DNA from: a virus
Direction: 5' to 3' (one strand)
DNA length: 25,923 nucleotides
IMG/VR virus record: IMGVR_UViG_3300030104_004480
Coordinates: 1-25,923 of that record
Shown: positions 20,501 to 25,923 of the stretch, in pieces
Numbering within the stretch: position 1 is the first letter of the stretch
Layout: each line of letters starts with the position of its first letter
Translations under genes and position numbers: made by a program
The notes under the pieces: model-generated
The model's database searches: none
The model's input: the letters and a program-made list of their open reading frames with translations, nothing else
Told to the model about the DNA's origin: nothing

Positions 20501-23500
20501 ATCTTTTCCTTTATTTAAAGTAAATTCTGGTTGTCTGTTATAATTAATAATTTCAGATGATCCATATCCAACACCACCATATGGAACATAGACTGATTTT
20601 ATAGATCCCCTAGCAATGGGTCTTAATTTTGCATTAAAATTCTGACCACTAAATGTAGAGACTCCTATATTATTATCAACTGTTATGGTTATAGGAGGAT
20701 AATTAAATTCATGAATTCCAGTGCCACCAGAAAATAAATCAACATATTCTTTATTTTTCAGATAGAAATTTTGAGCTGTAGATCCTATTCCAACTTCAGA
20801 CAATCTAAAGGAACCACCATCTACCTTAGAAACAAAATAATCAGTTTGAGTAGAGAGTCCAGTAATGGGAGTTGTAGACTTAGTATCGTATCTTATTTTA
20901 TCCCCATCAATATATCCATGATCTTTAATATTGATTGTATTAAGAGCAGTATTAATTCCAGATGAAGTGACTGCAGTTAATCTATTTCTATATCCAATTC
21001 CAGAACTAGCAACGCTAACAGAACTAATAATTCTTTTTTGAGAGGCGCAATCAAGTTGATGAATACCTGCACCAAATCCAGTTAAATTTATGGGTGAAAT
21101 CCCATCTATGGAATCCTCAAAATTTTTATGTAAAGTTACTGTAGTTGCACTTTTAACACAACAAAAATATGGAGCGCCTGTTGTTAATCCAGCTACAGCA
21201 GTTTGACCCTCTGGATTATAAATTATGAGTTCTCCATCTCTAAATTTATGAAATGTAGAGAATCCTATAATATTATCAGTGGTGTTTACTAATCCACCAA
21301 GTTCTGTGGAATCAAATTCTATAGAATGATCTATTAACTTTAAATTAGCGTGTGCAATGCAACCCCTACCATTTCCACCAGTTATTTTTAAAGTTGGAGT
21401 AGTTAGATAATCAAATCCACCATCAACTACATCAATTCTTTCTATATTTCCTTCTACCTCACAAAGAGCAGAACATCCAACTCCAGTTTTGTCAGAAAGA
21501 GTAAGAATAGGAGGATTTATTATATCGTAATTTTTTCCTTCACTGGTAACATCTATTTCAGATAATGAACCATAATGAATAATATCATCTGATTTATAAT
21601 TAGTAATTTCAACTCCATTTACCAATATGCCAATTTTTCCAGATTTAGTTGTTTCTGGAATACTACTAATTGGTTCTTTAATTTTTCTTAGTAGTTTTTG
21701 AGATTCTATGCTTTTATTAGCAAAATTTGCCAATTTAAATTTATTATTTGTTACGCTTCCACTAAATGTTACAAAAATATTATTATCTACATTAGAAGAA
21801 CTTCTAGCAATTTTAAAAATATTCTCATCTATTTTTTTAACAAAATATTCTTCTTCATCTAAATCTAATTTATTTTCACCCTCTCCAGCTGCATATCTTA
21901 TTTTTTCACCATTAATTAATCCATGATTGGGAATATTAATATCAGTGCTTTCAGAAAATGAACCAGTAAATGTAAGATCTGTTTGTCTAATATCTAAACC
22001 TTCATCAAGATAATCTGGTATAGAGGAGGAAGCAATATAAACACAAAGATCATCTTCATCATTGTCTATATAAGAATTTTGAACATTTGTGGTAAATATA
22101 TTTGCATTAGGATAATTAGATAGATTAGCTTTAGATATTAATCTTTTAATCTTATAATCTACATTGGCAAATAGTTCTCCTGCACCTTTTACTAAAATTT
22201 CCTTAGAACTAACTAAACCTATAATTCTACATTCTACATCATTAATAAGAGCTCTGTCTCCTACAATAAAACTATGAGGATCAAAGAGATTTAATTTATA
22301 GGTAAAGTTGGAAGAATCTACAAGATCAAAAGATGCTACATCGTAAGTTATAGAAACATTAGGTTGCAAAGATTTAGTAATTAAATCTGCAGAATTAATT
22401 CCCAACCCTCTAGGTTCTATAATATCTCCAATTTCATTAAAATTACCAATATTATTTTCTAAATTTAAATTACCTAAAACGCCAGTCACTCTAACTTTTA
22501 TTTTATTGGATGTTCCTAATCCAGAAAATCCATAAGCAAAAGCATCCAATTTAATATCTTCTTTAGCATCAAGATTTACATCAATTCCACTACAACCAAA
22601 GAATTGATTTAATGATTTTGACTTATACTCTATAGTGGTTGATTTAGTAACTAAAGTTCCAGTAGTTCCAAAACCAACAGTGGAATCTACTGTTAGTACA
22701 GTAGATCCTACAGAAACAGAGTCAACTAGTTTGGTATTAGGATGAATAGAAAAAATATCAGACAATCTATCACTTTTTTTATCAAAATCTAAACTTAATC
22801 TATAAAAAGATTTTCCATCTCTTACTATTTCTTCTACATCACTTACAGCTGCAGTGGCTTGAGATAATCCAGCAATAGGATCTTGAAATAGGTTTCTATT
22901 AACAAGATCTGATGGATCTCCTTCAATAGCCTCTACTACTATTTTTCTGGATACCTTATAATCTGCATTTGAAGGAATAAAGAGAAAATCTCTTGGTTTT
23001 ATTACATCTACATCTTCTCCATATAACGCACGAAACAAAATTTCAAAAGATTGATCAGTTCCTTTAGATGAATAGAAATCTTTTGATTGTTTTATGAATA
23101 ATCTTTTATCAATATCATCAGAAAGAGCTCTTTCTTCAAAACCAGGTGTAATTTGATTTTTTACTTTTTTAAAAAACTCTTGTAAAAATCTAATACTTAA
23201 ATTATCAACTGTTGCCCCTGAAGAATGGGTGGAAATGCCTGATTGTGAAAATACAAGGCAATCTGGCTTATTAAGACTTCTATATGAGGTAATTCCACTA
23301 AATCCTCTAGAACAACCAGTGAAAGAATTGGTTGTAATTCCAGTATATGTAATAATTTCATTATCAATCTGAATTAATCCATAAGTATCAGGAAATCCAG
23401 TAGTAGATTTAACATTAATGATATTATTTGCTATTCCAACATTATCAGACAGAGTTGTAGAATTTACAAGGTCTGTTAATTCATCAATTTTTATATACTT

Positions 23501-23659
23501 ATCAACATTTTGTAAAATATCAAGTGTAGATCCTTGATTTTCTATTGCAGTATAATATTGCTCTAAAAATTCTCCAGCAAGAGGGAAATCTCCTCTTATA
23601 AAATCAGGAAGTTGATTTTTAACAACGGAACTAATTTTGACTCTGTTATTTTCTGGCAT
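11549..23659 (-). CDS. Giant baseplate protein (4036 aa) with YHYH-type domain, in the gp7 slot
   Basis: An uninterrupted frame of 4036 codons follows gp6 by 36 bases. T4 has gp7 (1032 residues) here, so this is probably its functional counterpart, but I see no direct gp7 motif. The N-terminus (NRVKISSVVKNQLPDFIRGD, EFLEQYYTAIENQG) resembles large post-gp6 proteins of marine T4-like phages. Visible parts: an EIITYTG-CSRG module (about 93-128); about 15 GxGY-type beta modules (clusters near 700-760, 877, 1018-1128, 2057-2158, 3335-3465, 3740-3806); about eight (N/D)HG(Y/L)-G-K-Y modules (573-3026); a YHYH-type domain (about 1170-1310) with GWSYDGSPIYGPYG and LDRHNGRFC; and a three-copy tandem repeat (about 2570-2900). 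The C-terminus has FFGDYSFGKVGLGVRAEPRS and ends RSIEYD. There is no signal peptide or long membrane segment. A virion-structural role is secure; the gp7 assignment is inference from position. Confidence 0.92.
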   Translation of the reverse strand: MPENNRVKISSVVKNQLPDFIRGDFPLAGEFLEQYYTAIENQGSTLDILQNVDKYIKIDELTDLVNSTTLSDNVGIANNIINVKSTTGFPDTYGLIQIDNEIITYTGITTNSFTGCSRGFSGITSYRSLNKPDCLVFSQSGISTHSSGATVDNLSIRFLQEFFKKVKNQITPGFEERALSDDIDKRLFIKQSKDFYSSKGTDQSFEILFRALYGEDVDVIKPRDFLFIPSNADYKVSRKIVVEAIEGDPSDLVNRNLFQDPIAGLSQATAAVSDVEEIVRDGKSFYRLSLDFDKKSDRLSDIFSIHPNTKLVDSVSVGSTVLTVDSTVGFGTTGTLVTKSTTIEYKSKSLNQFFGCSGIDVNLDAKEDIKLDAFAYGFSGLGTSNKIKVRVTGVLGNLNLENNIGNFNEIGDIIEPRGLGINSADLITKSLQPNVSITYDVASFDLVDSSNFTYKLNLFDPHSFIVGDRALINDVECRIIGLVSSKEILVKGAGELFANVDYKIKRLISKANLSNYPNANIFTTNVQNSYIDNDEDDLCVYIASSSIPDYLDEGLDIRQTDLTFTGSFSESTDINIPNHGLINGEKIRYAAGEGENKLDLDEEEYFVKKIDENIFKIARSSSNVDNNIFVTFSGSVTNNKFKLANFANKSIESQKLLRKIKEPISSIPETTKSGKIGILVNGVEITNYKSDDIIHYGSLSEIDVTSEGKNYDIINPPILTLSDKTGVGCSALCEVEGNIERIDVVDGGFDYLTTPTLKITGGNGRGCIAHANLKLIDHSIEFDSTELGGLVNTTDNIIGFSTFHKFRDGELIIYNPEGQTAVAGLTTGAPYFCCVKSATTVTLHKNFEDSIDGISPINLTGFGAGIHQLDCASQKRIISSVSVASSGIGYRNRLTAVTSSGINTALNTINIKDHGYIDGDKIRYDTKSTTPITGLSTQTDYFVSKVDGGSFRLSEVGIGSTAQNFYLKNKEYVDLFSGGTGIHEFNYPPITITVDNNIGVSTFSGQNFNAKLRPIARGSIKSVYVPYGGVGYGSSEIINYNRQPEFTLNKGKDAQLTPIVSHDGKIKSVVIKNEGSGYNSPPELTVSGIGRGVVLVPILKSGTIDSVVVSHAGIGYSSSNTSITVTPNGDGAKFFSKPKTWTINSVERLIQNNQITSDDGVVSEGSRDESGLEYSHLYSPRKLRQSVNVRKDLGDKEVFVPDLLLENDIEQDSINHSPIIGWSYDGSPIYGPYGFSDNGGGQVKILTSGYSVSISSERPNPLTSAGEEIYGKGFFVEDYVHQEGNDLDRHNGRFCKTPDYPNGVYAYFATINPDVRDSEGAFKNFRQPQFPYFIGNSYKHKSIDYNFAFNSNQDDFDINNTGFIRNTSVYNFLFNKSVYEFLVDPNAIRKQKTSITSTSIGSVIDVGIKTGGNNFKINDIIEFDNSGTSGTGVEAKVESIKGKTITDISVSNTTFENIEFVPHGGPGEIVGYTTSPHNLFLLEFLTITGLSTSGLTNNKIFSVGVTTSRFNLDVGISSAGATGLVTFFNVGGQIGDIFSVRPNDVLGIGTEQVKVLNVDLDGKRLRVLRNHNSTIGSAHTATSKLESKPRNFKFINNTDNIGNSLRYNTELYFNPADSVGLGTLSGVGIGSTVVFSNPGTGISEIFIPTKSIYFKGHGLKLGDQLTYKTNDGTALGVSTDGIMSFTLSNEQTLFAAPVNSDLIGIATARVGLGSTGSLTGINSTTNISTLFFTGIGTGLNHSFKTNFTNVLTGTANRTLATVSTASTHGLKDLDPINLTVLSGVTTTINVAYNDFNRRLVINPRAYIKAGINTTDNTITISDHGYISGQKVISTATTSPGGLVDNGIYYVAVVDKDKIKLCNQHYQSVKIIPETINITDAQDGVISSVNPKIFTQKNQQIKFDLSDSSLAFSDNGVLYSAFDFAIYNDKLLTDRFYSSSLTDTFNLTSSGKIGIDSTANVTIKNVEEISKVLYYNLIPVNDTLNKVVKKEIITDNLNIENANTLDQEINPLNSLFPVVGVGTTTFSFSARKSPPKLQYNETDGDFSYFTFSRNAFGPINSVNLKNGGNGYRSLPGVSSIRSDFGSGAILELFGSNIGRILDVDIQDIGFDYSADRSLKPESQIPQLVKVDALESLKRIGITSSGNNYLESPGLVVLDGTTQKVVSDLDLDYELGDEEVTILRNTKSLNNVTPIIRPISNSNGIKISGMDFDFGTKLVTVTLGATFTSLSNFPFETGKKVMIEGVSVGVGTTGIGYNSASYDFRLFEILSTDANIGGAAGSISYSLSGIIPEGKIAGTFKPASSAGRVINEEDFPIFDISLKGNKFDIGETIVSHKAVGVLQSFNETNGFLKISSPQDYEVDDIVTGKSSGVKGTITQVVAHRSLYDVESSAIVKEGWQDDSGFLNTDNQRLFDSDYYQYFSYAIKSEVPLEKWENAVSSLNHTAGFKKFSDLVIRDECSVGVSTSQTESKFDVITDLISIMDMNTVFDFDLAREKTLRIDNKVVSDQVIFESRRIKDFTSSIGNRVLNFDDISPSFNNTERIDKFSAVDNFELQNTRSRKYLTFVRDRRFTKERQVMLVSLIHNNKGNMLLNQYGTVATHTDGGEFTSELGSFDLDISGENGRLLFFPKKFKVNNYDVSSIAYNISDSAAGIASTALGSVCSIVSGTTDIPLGISTSHSIVSFASTYRAAKVLVSYASSDKSYFEYEELNIVHNGTEVDLVEYGQLTSDNLGSGSGTPGLGTYSASIAGSRISINLHPNVSTATTFTTNTLSINVADNDVTGIGTTALQTGSFDSRRTSISSSGSPSATTVATYDNQLYSAAYCFAVVTNTTDSHHSISELIVIDDGTTSYITEYGNVETSAPIGTFDAEVDGTNTNITFTPIASKNVVVQVYQNAIRVKDDDNTEVQIDLENATIDSGEGTYSGTGADIALAFELSHRQNPIFKRNFVGGASTVVSPLRDTIKIPNHFFVSGEELTYRHLGAGTTSAIGISTQTISGYGSTDKLPDKVFAIKINDSTLKLASTAQNALKTVPVHLDITSVGIGTSHSLTSKKQNSRCIISLDNVIQQPIVATSVTTVLSAVADSSTDKIKISGITSISGGDLLKIDDEIMKVNSVGVGDTNILLVSRPWMGSGLASHTSGSLVTKIEGNYNIVDSTINFYAAPAGLVPLSTSSNEPDEIDFVGIATHSTFNGRSFMRSGIKDTTVEPYSQNYIFDDISANFTGLTTEFTLKQDGEDVAGFSTSNAIILVNQIFQSPKRTGDEVTVTGNYTLIEDTDAVGVTTIQFTGSTSSVASDPNTANVPLGGVIVSVGSTEGFGYQPLVSAGGTAIVSGLGTISSISIGNSGSGYRPGIQSIVNVGVQTLSTGTPAIEFIGTAAINNGNIVSVAITNPGTGYTSTNPPLVVIDEPLSYDNMRLFYTSSSSGVGSEATANIVVGQGSSVIDFQIIKEGFGYGDSAVLTVGVGGSVGIPTTADFSPSRQFELTIQETVSDTFAAWTVGDFQVFDPLDSLFDGQTLTYALKIDDEQQTINTEVGSPIDVEYTLLVFINDILQVPQIGYEFKGGSYLTFKEPPKAGDTSKILFYRGTGSVDTSLVDVLETVKKGDEVRLHDDNFEFDQGPRIVTAVNAADNATTNPYDSVGINTDETYERSITWSRQLVDKVIDGNEVTKDRPHYEPLIFPTSNLISPVSTSSTVAYVESVRTFFDNSFENYDGQGTIQIISQDDLIGAAATAIVSGFGTISSFVISNSGMGYTGTPDVSIEQPVGFGTTQRATATAAMDSDILESITLDSVGSGYTTASPPAVLIGPPQASSAVEKVTSVTYSGDFGTVVGFGTTTVGGRNRIIFDMHIPLNSPLRDSTITGTAVTLSSLTVNDFFIVNNSNVGNANTSLKSFNANGITTTGICTQFVDNVYQVVDVNTVSIANTIIGLSTVGTATTFVKRVFVNIDKFTSDSFDSSILKFDSTSTKFDSAGLGVTFSGDIYHQPFFGDYSFGKVGLGVRAEPRSFKFYGDGGTGGISTSAYIQRFNPLRSIEYD
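14963..15945 (-). repeat. Three tandem degenerate modules of about 110-130 aa in the giant
   Basis: Three successive segments share the plan 'xYGxV/L ... LG(S/T)(F/Y) ... I/V-x-G ... (A/T)GI-(S/T)TAL'. Copy 1 contains LLNQYGTVATHTDGG and LGSFDLDISG. Copy 2 (about 15335-15601) contains YRAAKVLVSY, DLVEYGQL, LGTYSASIAG and NTLSINV. Copy 3 (14963-15205) contains YSAAYCFAVV, YITEYGNV, IGTFDAEVDG and NAIRV. AAGIASTALG and VTGIGTTALQ introduce copies 2 and 3. Similarity is at protein level only and is weak for copy 1. Confidence 0.65.
19730..20150 (-). other. YHYH-type domain inside the 4036-aa protein
   Basis: About residues 1170-1310 contain INHSPIIGWSYDGSPIYGPYG, a central glycine-rich part, GYSVSISSERPNPL, GKGFFVEDYVHQEG, LDRHNGRFCKTPDYPNGVYAYF and AT. 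The order 'x-DG-PIYGP ... LD-x-NGR ... G-Y-x-Y-x-AT' fits the YHYH domain family, known from bacterial and phage proteins of unknown biochemical role. The final motif here reads YAYF rather than YHYH. Confidence 0.75.
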
Positions 23660-23695
23660 TTTATAGTGGTGCTAATTTCCTGCTTATAAAAAGGA
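23660..23695 (-). promoter_or_regulatory. 36-base spacer between gp6 and the giant, with misplaced SD-like AGGAAA
   Basis: The spacer reads AGGAAA on the minus strand, but 16 bases separate it from the ATG, further than a normal Shine-Dalgarno. TATAAA lies directly before the ATG, and TTATAA lies near the start of the spacer. There is no full late-promoter match and no hairpin with a T-run. I list it as the only intergenic stretch with a purine-rich SD-like word. Confidence 0.25.
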
Positions 23696-25783
23696 TTAAT
23701 ATAATGATGAGGATGATGATGTAGTAGGAGAAATTGCTCCAGATGATGATACAGTGGATAGAGCAGCATCAGGTGCTGTAGGATCTCCTTGAAGTTCTGG
23801 TTGAGTATTACCTCCTAATACATATGTATCCAATGACTGGAGGGATGTATTTTCACCCTCACTTTCAGTTAATCTTGCTATGTTACCTCTAGTGTAACTT
23901 GAAGTAGCTGTGTAACTAGTACCAGAAGATCCTTCACCAGCACCTATGGTATCAACTACCATATCTACAGTGCTTTTGCTAACATCTAATTGCAAATAAA
24001 GATCCTGTAGACCTATTACATCATTTGATTGTGGACAAGCTGACACCTCTATAATTGGCATTTCTTGAATTTTCTTTGATGTATTTGTAAAAGTAATTGG
24101 TTTTAGTAAAATTTCACCTTTGTTATAAAAAATTGTTCCTACATTGGTTTTTACTACCACAGGATTATTTCTAGATTGCAATCTAAAGAGGAATAAAGAT
24201 CCAGTTTTTTTATCTGCACCTGGTTTATCTCCCAAATATAAAGTATCAGCTTGACCAAATATTGTAAATCCTGATGATTGAATATTATAACCATTTGTAT
24301 TTTTTATATAAAATGAATTTCCAAAACATAATTCATATTCAGCAGCTTGATTTAATAGGGGTTTCATATCCCTACGTATATTGACTTTAGTAATATTAGA
24401 TGTTATTGATTCATTACTATTATCTACAACAGTTTGAAATTTACTATATTTAAATTTCGCTCCATATTTATTCAATTCTGTTGAATTTGCATATGAATTA
24501 ACATTATTTGCTATCATTGTTTTCACTGCTGCAGCATCAGATACTAAATTAGGGTTATAATATGCATTTACATCAACTTCCACATACAAATATTTCAAAT
24601 CTTGTATTTCGCATACAATTCCAGCAACAGAATATTTTTTTATTAAAGTTTTAATGTTATTTTTAATGGAATTTGGAACATATGGACCATAAAATGGTTT
24701 TATGGTGATGAAAACCTTTCCCCACTGAGGTGGATTTAACTCCTCACCTCCAAAAACAGAAACAGACTCTGCTTCAGGGTAAATTTTAGGAATTAATGCC
24801 TCATAATCACCTGCTGTAACAGCTCTATTAAAAGCAGAATAGACTTTGGGTGCATAACGCTTGACTGATTCTACAGATTCAATTTCTTTACCACCTAGAG
24901 AGTTCTCTATGGTAGTAATAATTGAAATTCCTGTGCTTACAAGATTATTATTGTTATCTACAATCCTACCATTGAATGAAAATGATGAAACATTGTTTCC
25001 AGCAGATCCATTTGTGGTAACATAAGAAACTTCAATATAATTTAATGATTCTAGTTTTTTTCCAAAAACACCATCACCAAAAATGAGCTCATATCTTTGA
25101 TCTTCTACTTCTTGAAGGAAATATACACAAGAGGAAGAGGTAACTTCTATTAAAGTGTCAGAAAATACGTATTTTTTAGCAGCAGTGCTTGCTTCAGTGG
25201 AACGAACTTGCACTTCCATGGTAGAAGTGTCAATATTTGCATTTTCTAAAATGTATCTTGAGGGTGGTGCAGGGATTTCAGCAGAAACAGTGAAATTTGA
25301 GGTTAAAAATGTGCCTTGAAAAATCTCTATATTGGAAAATGTAGCAATTCCATCAATTACAGGGACTGTGATGTCACTTGGAATAGCAAATGAGTAACTT
25401 TCTGACCCAAATACTGATGCAGCAGTGGATACAATACCTTTTTTCAGGGTTAAAGTGACTGGTTTAGTGGTAAATCCAGTTGTATCCACAAAAAATGAAA
25501 TTATTGCCTTTGCTGCAGTAATAGATCTGGGTGTGTAACCAATATTTCTTGCTAATGCAACTACATTTTCTCTCAGAGTAGCACTATCAATAAAAACTTC
25601 ATTGCTAATCATGTTAGCATTGTAAGAATTGATGTACGTATTGTATGCCAATACATCAATTATGCTTGAAAGGTTTGATCCTTCAAAGTCATAGTCAGAA
25701 AAATTGGAATTTGCTCTCAAATAATCCTTCAAAGAAGTTTTTATTTGATTAAAATCTAAATTTGTGAAATTAACTAGTGCCAT
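23696..25783 (-). CDS. 6: Baseplate wedge subunit gp6 (baseplate J-like)
   Basis: This 695-residue protein (T4 gp6 is 660) begins MALVNFTNLDFNQIKTSLKD and has the gp6 N-terminal pattern: IKTSLKDYLRANSNFSDYDF, SSIIDVLAYNTYINSYNANM, then SATLRENVVALARNIGYTPR. The middle carries baseplate J-type signatures: ELIFGDGVFGKKLESLNYIE (about 228-247), VSYVTTNGSAGNN, and NRAVTAGDYEALIPKIYPEA (about 315-335) followed by WGKVFITIKP. gp6 dimers form the inner iris-like ring of the wedges around the tail hub and contact gp25 and gp53. The last 90 or so residues are Ser/Thr/Gly-rich low complexity ending SPTTSSSSSLY, probably a flexible tail. Its ATG directly abuts the gp25 stop (TAAATG), implying translational coupling; no good Shine-Dalgarno precedes it. 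Confidence 0.96.
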   Translation of the reverse strand: MALVNFTNLDFNQIKTSLKDYLRANSNFSDYDFEGSNLSSIIDVLAYNTYINSYNANMISNEVFIDSATLRENVVALARNIGYTPRSITAAKAIISFFVDTTGFTTKPVTLTLKKGIVSTAASVFGSESYSFAIPSDITVPVIDGIATFSNIEIFQGTFLTSNFTVSAEIPAPPSRYILENANIDTSTMEVQVRSTEASTAAKKYVFSDTLIEVTSSSCVYFLQEVEDQRYELIFGDGVFGKKLESLNYIEVSYVTTNGSAGNNVSSFSFNGRIVDNNNNLVSTGISIITTIENSLGGKEIESVESVKRYAPKVYSAFNRAVTAGDYEALIPKIYPEAESVSVFGGEELNPPQWGKVFITIKPFYGPYVPNSIKNNIKTLIKKYSVAGIVCEIQDLKYLYVEVDVNAYYNPNLVSDAAAVKTMIANNVNSYANSTELNKYGAKFKYSKFQTVVDNSNESITSNITKVNIRRDMKPLLNQAAEYELCFGNSFYIKNTNGYNIQSSGFTIFGQADTLYLGDKPGADKKTGSLFLFRLQSRNNPVVVKTNVGTIFYNKGEILLKPITFTNTSKKIQEMPIIEVSACPQSNDVIGLQDLYLQLDVSKSTVDMVVDTIGAGEGSSGTSYTATSSYTRGNIARLTESEGENTSLQSLDTYVLGGNTQPELQGDPTAPDAALSTVSSSGAISPTTSSSSSLY

Positions 25784-25923
25784 TTATCTTGTTGGCTGTA
25801 GTGCAAATGCTAATTGTTGAGGAAGAGCATCAATTCCTATGATATTATATGTAATTACCACATCAAAAGCATAACCTTCAAAGTCAGGGGTTGCTTTTAC
25901 ACTCACTAATTTCACTCTAGGTT
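25784..25923 (-). CDS. 25: Baseplate wedge subunit gp25, C-terminal part only
   Basis: The minus strand from the window edge to the TAA at 25786-25784 encodes 45 residues beginning PRVKLVSVKATPDFEGYAFD and ending ALPQQLAFALQPTR. This fits the C-terminal strand region of the gp25/lysozyme-like wedge family (R-V-x-L ... V-x-Y-x-I-x-G ... QQL-F-L). gp25 is the small wedge subunit next to gp6 and the sheath initiator. The 5' end lies outside the window. The stop touches the gp6 ATG. In T4, gene 25 is far from gene 6, whereas here they are adjacent, which fits a rearranged marine T4-like gene order. Confidence 0.85.
   Translation of the reverse strand, partial: PRVKLVSVKATPDFEGYAFDVVITYNIIGIDALPQQLAFALQPTR

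Noticed and set aside
23660-23695. Possible terminator between gp6 and the giant
   Set aside because: The TTTTT run is not preceded by a stable inverted repeat, and the genes should be co-transcribed.
25776-25786. GATAAATG at the gp25/gp6 junction as a late promoter
   Set aside because: The match to TATAAATA arises from the stop codon abutting the ATG. A promoter there could not provide a leader for gp6.
1-25923. tRNA genes, integrase/IS elements or host-derived metabolic genes
   Set aside because: No cloverleaf-like sequence, transposase or auxiliary metabolic gene was seen, and coding sequence fills almost the whole window.

Overview
The window is a compact stretch of virion (baseplate/tail) genes from a T4-like myovirus. 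All real genes lie on the minus strand and are packed nearly end to end. The DNA is AT-rich (about one third G+C by eye). The proteins are rich in Ser/Thr/Asn/Ile/Gly, and their families (gp6, gp8, a DUF4815-type giant, a giant with a YHYH-type domain, short GTGDTL-type fibre-like proteins) are those I associate with marine T4-like phages of picocyanobacteria (Prochlorococcus/Synechococcus) or SAR11. Nothing in the window (no photosynthesis or metabolic gene, no tRNA) tells these hosts apart.

Reading in the direction of transcription, from high to low coordinates: the 3' end of gp25 (25923-25784); gp6, a baseplate J-like wedge subunit (25783-23696); a 4036-residue giant occupying the slot that gp7 holds in T4 (23659-11549); a 395-residue repetitive fibre-like protein (11524-10337); gp8 (10306-8738); a 2694-residue DUF4815-type structural protein in the slot of T4 gp9/gp10 (8731-647); a 73-residue coiled-coil protein (645-424); a 129-residue beta-rich protein (431-42); and the first codons, reading MAQPS, of what is probably the neck protein gene 13 (from 14). 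T4 runs 6-7-8-9-10-11-12-wac-13. The order here therefore matches T4's backbone, with giants replacing several T4 genes and an extra small fibre-like gene wedged between the gp7 slot and gp8.

The genes should act together in building the baseplate wedge and peripheral baseplate. gp25 and gp6 form the inner wedge ring. gp8 and the giant in the gp7 slot would form the outer wedge. The 2694-residue protein and the small proteins probably supply peripheral or receptor-facing parts. Eight gene junctions are visible: one has an 8-base overlap and the others have spacers of 0 to 36 bases. Three of them carry the same octamer, TAAATAAC, inside a T4-late-promoter-like context. This suggests that late transcription is re-initiated before the 395-residue gene, before gp8 and before gene 13.

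The most interesting feature is inside the proteins. The 4036-residue giant, gp8 and the 2694-residue protein share several small beta-type sequence modules (a GxGY module in all three; an NHG/DHGY module and an EIxxY-G-RG module in the two giants). gp8 appears to have grown from about 334 residues in T4 to 522 by taking up such modules. No CRISPR array, mobile element, RNA gene or convincing terminator was seen, and no gene-free stretch exceeds 36 bases.
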